Below, piece after piece: positions 62,480 to 64,000 of a DNA stretch of 64,000 nt. The notes under the pieces were generated by a model. The model saw nothing but the letters and a program-made list of their open reading frames with translations. It did no database searches and was not told the origin of the DNA. A program made the position numbers and the translations under genes. Each line of letters begins with the position of its first letter. Position 1 is the first letter of the stretch. Origin of the DNA: Blastopirellula sediminis. GTDB lineage: Bacteria; Planctomycetota; Planctomycetia; Pirellulales; Pirellulaceae. Location: NCBI RefSeq assembly GCF_020966755.1, contig NZ_JAJKFT010000010.1, forward strand, positions 3,002,720 through 3,066,719, written 5' to 3'.

Positions 62480-64000
62480 GTGCCCCAAGAGTTCGAGAAA
62501 ACCTTTGAATTCCTCGCGCGATCCGGCAACGCGGCGGCGACGCCGGTGTTGATTGCCGCGCTGCGCAGCGAAGCGCTCGATATCCGCGAGTTCGCCTTCG
62601 ACGCGTTGCTGAAACGCTCGAGCGCCAAAGGGGAAGCGTATCTCTTCGAACATTGGCACGAACTCTCCGAAGCCTGGCGGCTGAAGATCAAGCAACAGAT
62701 GGGGGTGATGACGGCGATCTTGCGCGAGCAACTCCTTTCGCCGTCGCGACCCGACTGCGAAAAGGCGGCTGCGATTGCGTTGGAACTGGAAGACTTCGAC
62801 CTGGTGCGTTCGGTGACCACCGCCGCCGAGGATGCGAATAATCCAAATCGCGACGTCGCCGGACGCTGCCTGGTGTCGCTGATCGATCGGCTCCGCAAGC
62901 TGCTGGACGAAGCGACCGACGCCCGCAAACGCAACCTGGTGCTGTGGCGCGGCCGGGCGATGGAATCGCTTGACGATTCGATGCGTCGCTGCAGCACGCA
63001 CCAGTCGGACGAAATCGTCGAATCGTTCCTGATGCTGACCAGTCGCGAACATCCGATGTTCCGGCATCTGCTGGACGAGCCGAATTCGCAAGTTTACAAG
63101 CTGACCCTTTCGATCTTGAAACGGACGCTTCGTCCCGCGATCGTGCGGTTGATCCTCAGCGTCTTCAGCGAAACCGCTCCGTGTCCCACGCTCTTGGCCG
63201 CCGCCGCCTGGCGGACTGATCCGCCGTTCGTGGCGCAGCTGCTCGATACGTTCTCCAGCGGCATGAGCGAAGTCGAACTACGAAACATCAAGAAAATCGC
63301 CCGCGTCGGTTGGAGCCACGATCAGTGGGATCTGCTGCGCTCGCTGACCGGCCGCCAGCAAGAGACGGCGCTCCGCTTTTTAATCGCCAGCTCGCAAGAC
63401 CGCGACACGGTCTTCGGCGTGATCCATTTCTTCCTGACGCAAGGGAAGCCGGACGGACGCCTGGCCGCGATCGATTCGCTCGCCAAAGACCGGGGCGCCG
63501 TCGCCAGCCAGTTGGTCATTGATGCGACCAGCGACGAAGATCCGGAAGTCGCCGCCGCGGCGCTGCGGCAATTGCGGCATCGGGGAATTCCCGGTTCGCT
63601 TAAATACCTTCTCGCGCAGCTCGACAGCGAGCACGAAGTGGTCCGCGTCGCCGTCCGCGAGTCGCTCGAAGAATTCAGCTTCAGCAAATACCTCGCTGCG
63701 TTCGACCTGATGATGGACGATCGCCGCGAGACGACCGGACACCTCGTCCGCAAAATCGATACCCATTCGGATGAGTTGCTGGTCGCCGAACTCAACAGCG
63801 AGATGCAGTCGCGCCGCCGCCGTGCGATCGAAGTGGTCGAATGCCTCGGCATTGCCGAGCAGATGCAAGGACCGCTGCTGAACCTGCTAAAGTGCGACGA
63901 CTATCTGATCCGCGTCGCGGCCGCCAACGCCTTAACCAACTGCAACAGCGACGAAGCGATCGCCGGGCTGCGGGAAGCGCTGCTCGATCGGAACGTCAGC
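62480..64000 (+). CDS. HEAT-repeat protein, partial at window end
   Basis: An open frame of at least 507 residues runs to the window edge. It is helical with many HEAT-like repeats (TPVLIAALRSEALDIREFAF, LVIDATSDEDPEVAAAALRQ, LRHRGIPGSLKYLLAQLDSE, then LLNLLKCDDYLIRVAAANAL). HEAT arrays act as protein-binding scaffolds; no catalytic motif is seen. The start at GTG 62480 is tentative, as no ATG or strong ribosome-binding site is evident and the frame is open some way upstream. It is separated from the trio by a terminator and is probably its own transcription unit. Confidence 0.75.
   Translation, partial: MPQEFEKTFEFLARSGNAAATPVLIAALRSEALDIREFAFDALLKRSSAKGEAYLFEHWHELSEAWRLKIKQQMGVMTAILREQLLSPSRPDCEKAAAIALELEDFDLVRSVTTAAEDANNPNRDVAGRCLVSLIDRLRKLLDEATDARKRNLVLWRGRAMESLDDSMRRCSTHQSDEIVESFLMLTSREHPMFRHLLDEPNSQVYKLTLSILKRTLRPAIVRLILSVFSETAPCPTLLAAAAWRTDPPFVAQLLDTFSSGMSEVELRNIKKIARVGWSHDQWDLLRSLTGRQQETALRFLIASSQDRDTVFGVIHFFLTQGKPDGRLAAIDSLAKDRGAVASQLVIDATSDEDPEVAAAALRQLRHRGIPGSLKYLLAQLDSEHEVVRVAVRESLEEFSFSKYLAAFDLMMDDRRETTGHLVRKIDTHSDELLVAELNSEMQSRRRRAIEVVECLGIAEQMQGPLLNLLKCDDYLIRVAAANALTNCNSDEAIAGLREALLDRNVS

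Noticed and set aside
1-64000. tRNA, rRNA, riboswitch, prophage or insertion sequence
   Set aside because: No T-arm-like GGTTCGAATCC words, rRNA segments, riboswitch cores or transposase motifs were noticed by eye. A covariance-model scan could still find small RNAs that I would miss.

Overview
The window (about 60% G+C by eye) reads as chromosomal DNA of a planctomycete, probably Pirellulales close to Blastopirellula/Bremerella. Lineage markers are a DUF1559 prepilin-like protein, a DUF1592/DUF1588-type haem-motif protein paired with a DUF1552 protein, small GC-rich lipoproteins, a bifunctional CobA-HemD, many starts without a clear Shine-Dalgarno, and several families of palindromic intergenic repeats. 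I saw no phage, transposase, CRISPR array, rRNA or tRNA. It is mainly a housekeeping region with accessory islands.

Layout. 1-13 kb: tail of an unknown protein, sialidase-like secreted protein, Cache/HAMP chemoreceptor, metallo-beta-lactamase-fold hydrolase, serine biosynthesis (serC-serA), an SDR enzyme, a sugar porter with a small membrane protein, and a lipoprotein joining a decayed protease-like domain to WD40 repeats. 13-22 kb: ABM-domain protein, XdhC and MocA (molybdenum hydroxylase maturation), an 881-aa membrane protein with an ABC ATPase but no visible permease, three tandem paralogous membrane proteins ending in a shared RYFSKPE-like motif, and coaD. 22-32 kb: secreted alpha/beta hydrolase, TatC with a very long first periplasmic loop, ManA, RluB-like pseudouridine synthase overlapping a PyrK-like protein, DUF1559 protein with a small lipoprotein, and a class V aminotransferase. 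32-41 kb: small membrane protein, NodB-like protein, squalene-cyclase-repeat protein, CobA-HemD, TPR protein, ribosomal protein S20, second SDR, and a STAS protein next to a compact GspE/PilB-type ATPase. 41-48 kb: secreted protein, methionine-salvage genes mtnB-mtnD-mtnC, MiaE, His-rich secreted protein, RNase R. 48-64 kb: DUF1592/DUF1552 pair, a periplasmic binding protein overlapping a sensor histidine kinase, M48 protease, MEKHLA protein, lipoprotein, and a UbiA prenyltransferase / TIM-barrel isomerase / alkaline-phosphatase-superfamily trio that looks like EboC-EboE-EboF, then a HEAT-repeat protein running off the end.

The items most worth follow-up are the Ebo-like trio (58992-62301), the tandem membrane paralogs (19904-21852), the binding-protein/kinase pair (52263-56014), and four families of inverted-repeat elements, two of which occur twice. 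All functions are read from sequence motifs by eye; no database search was run.
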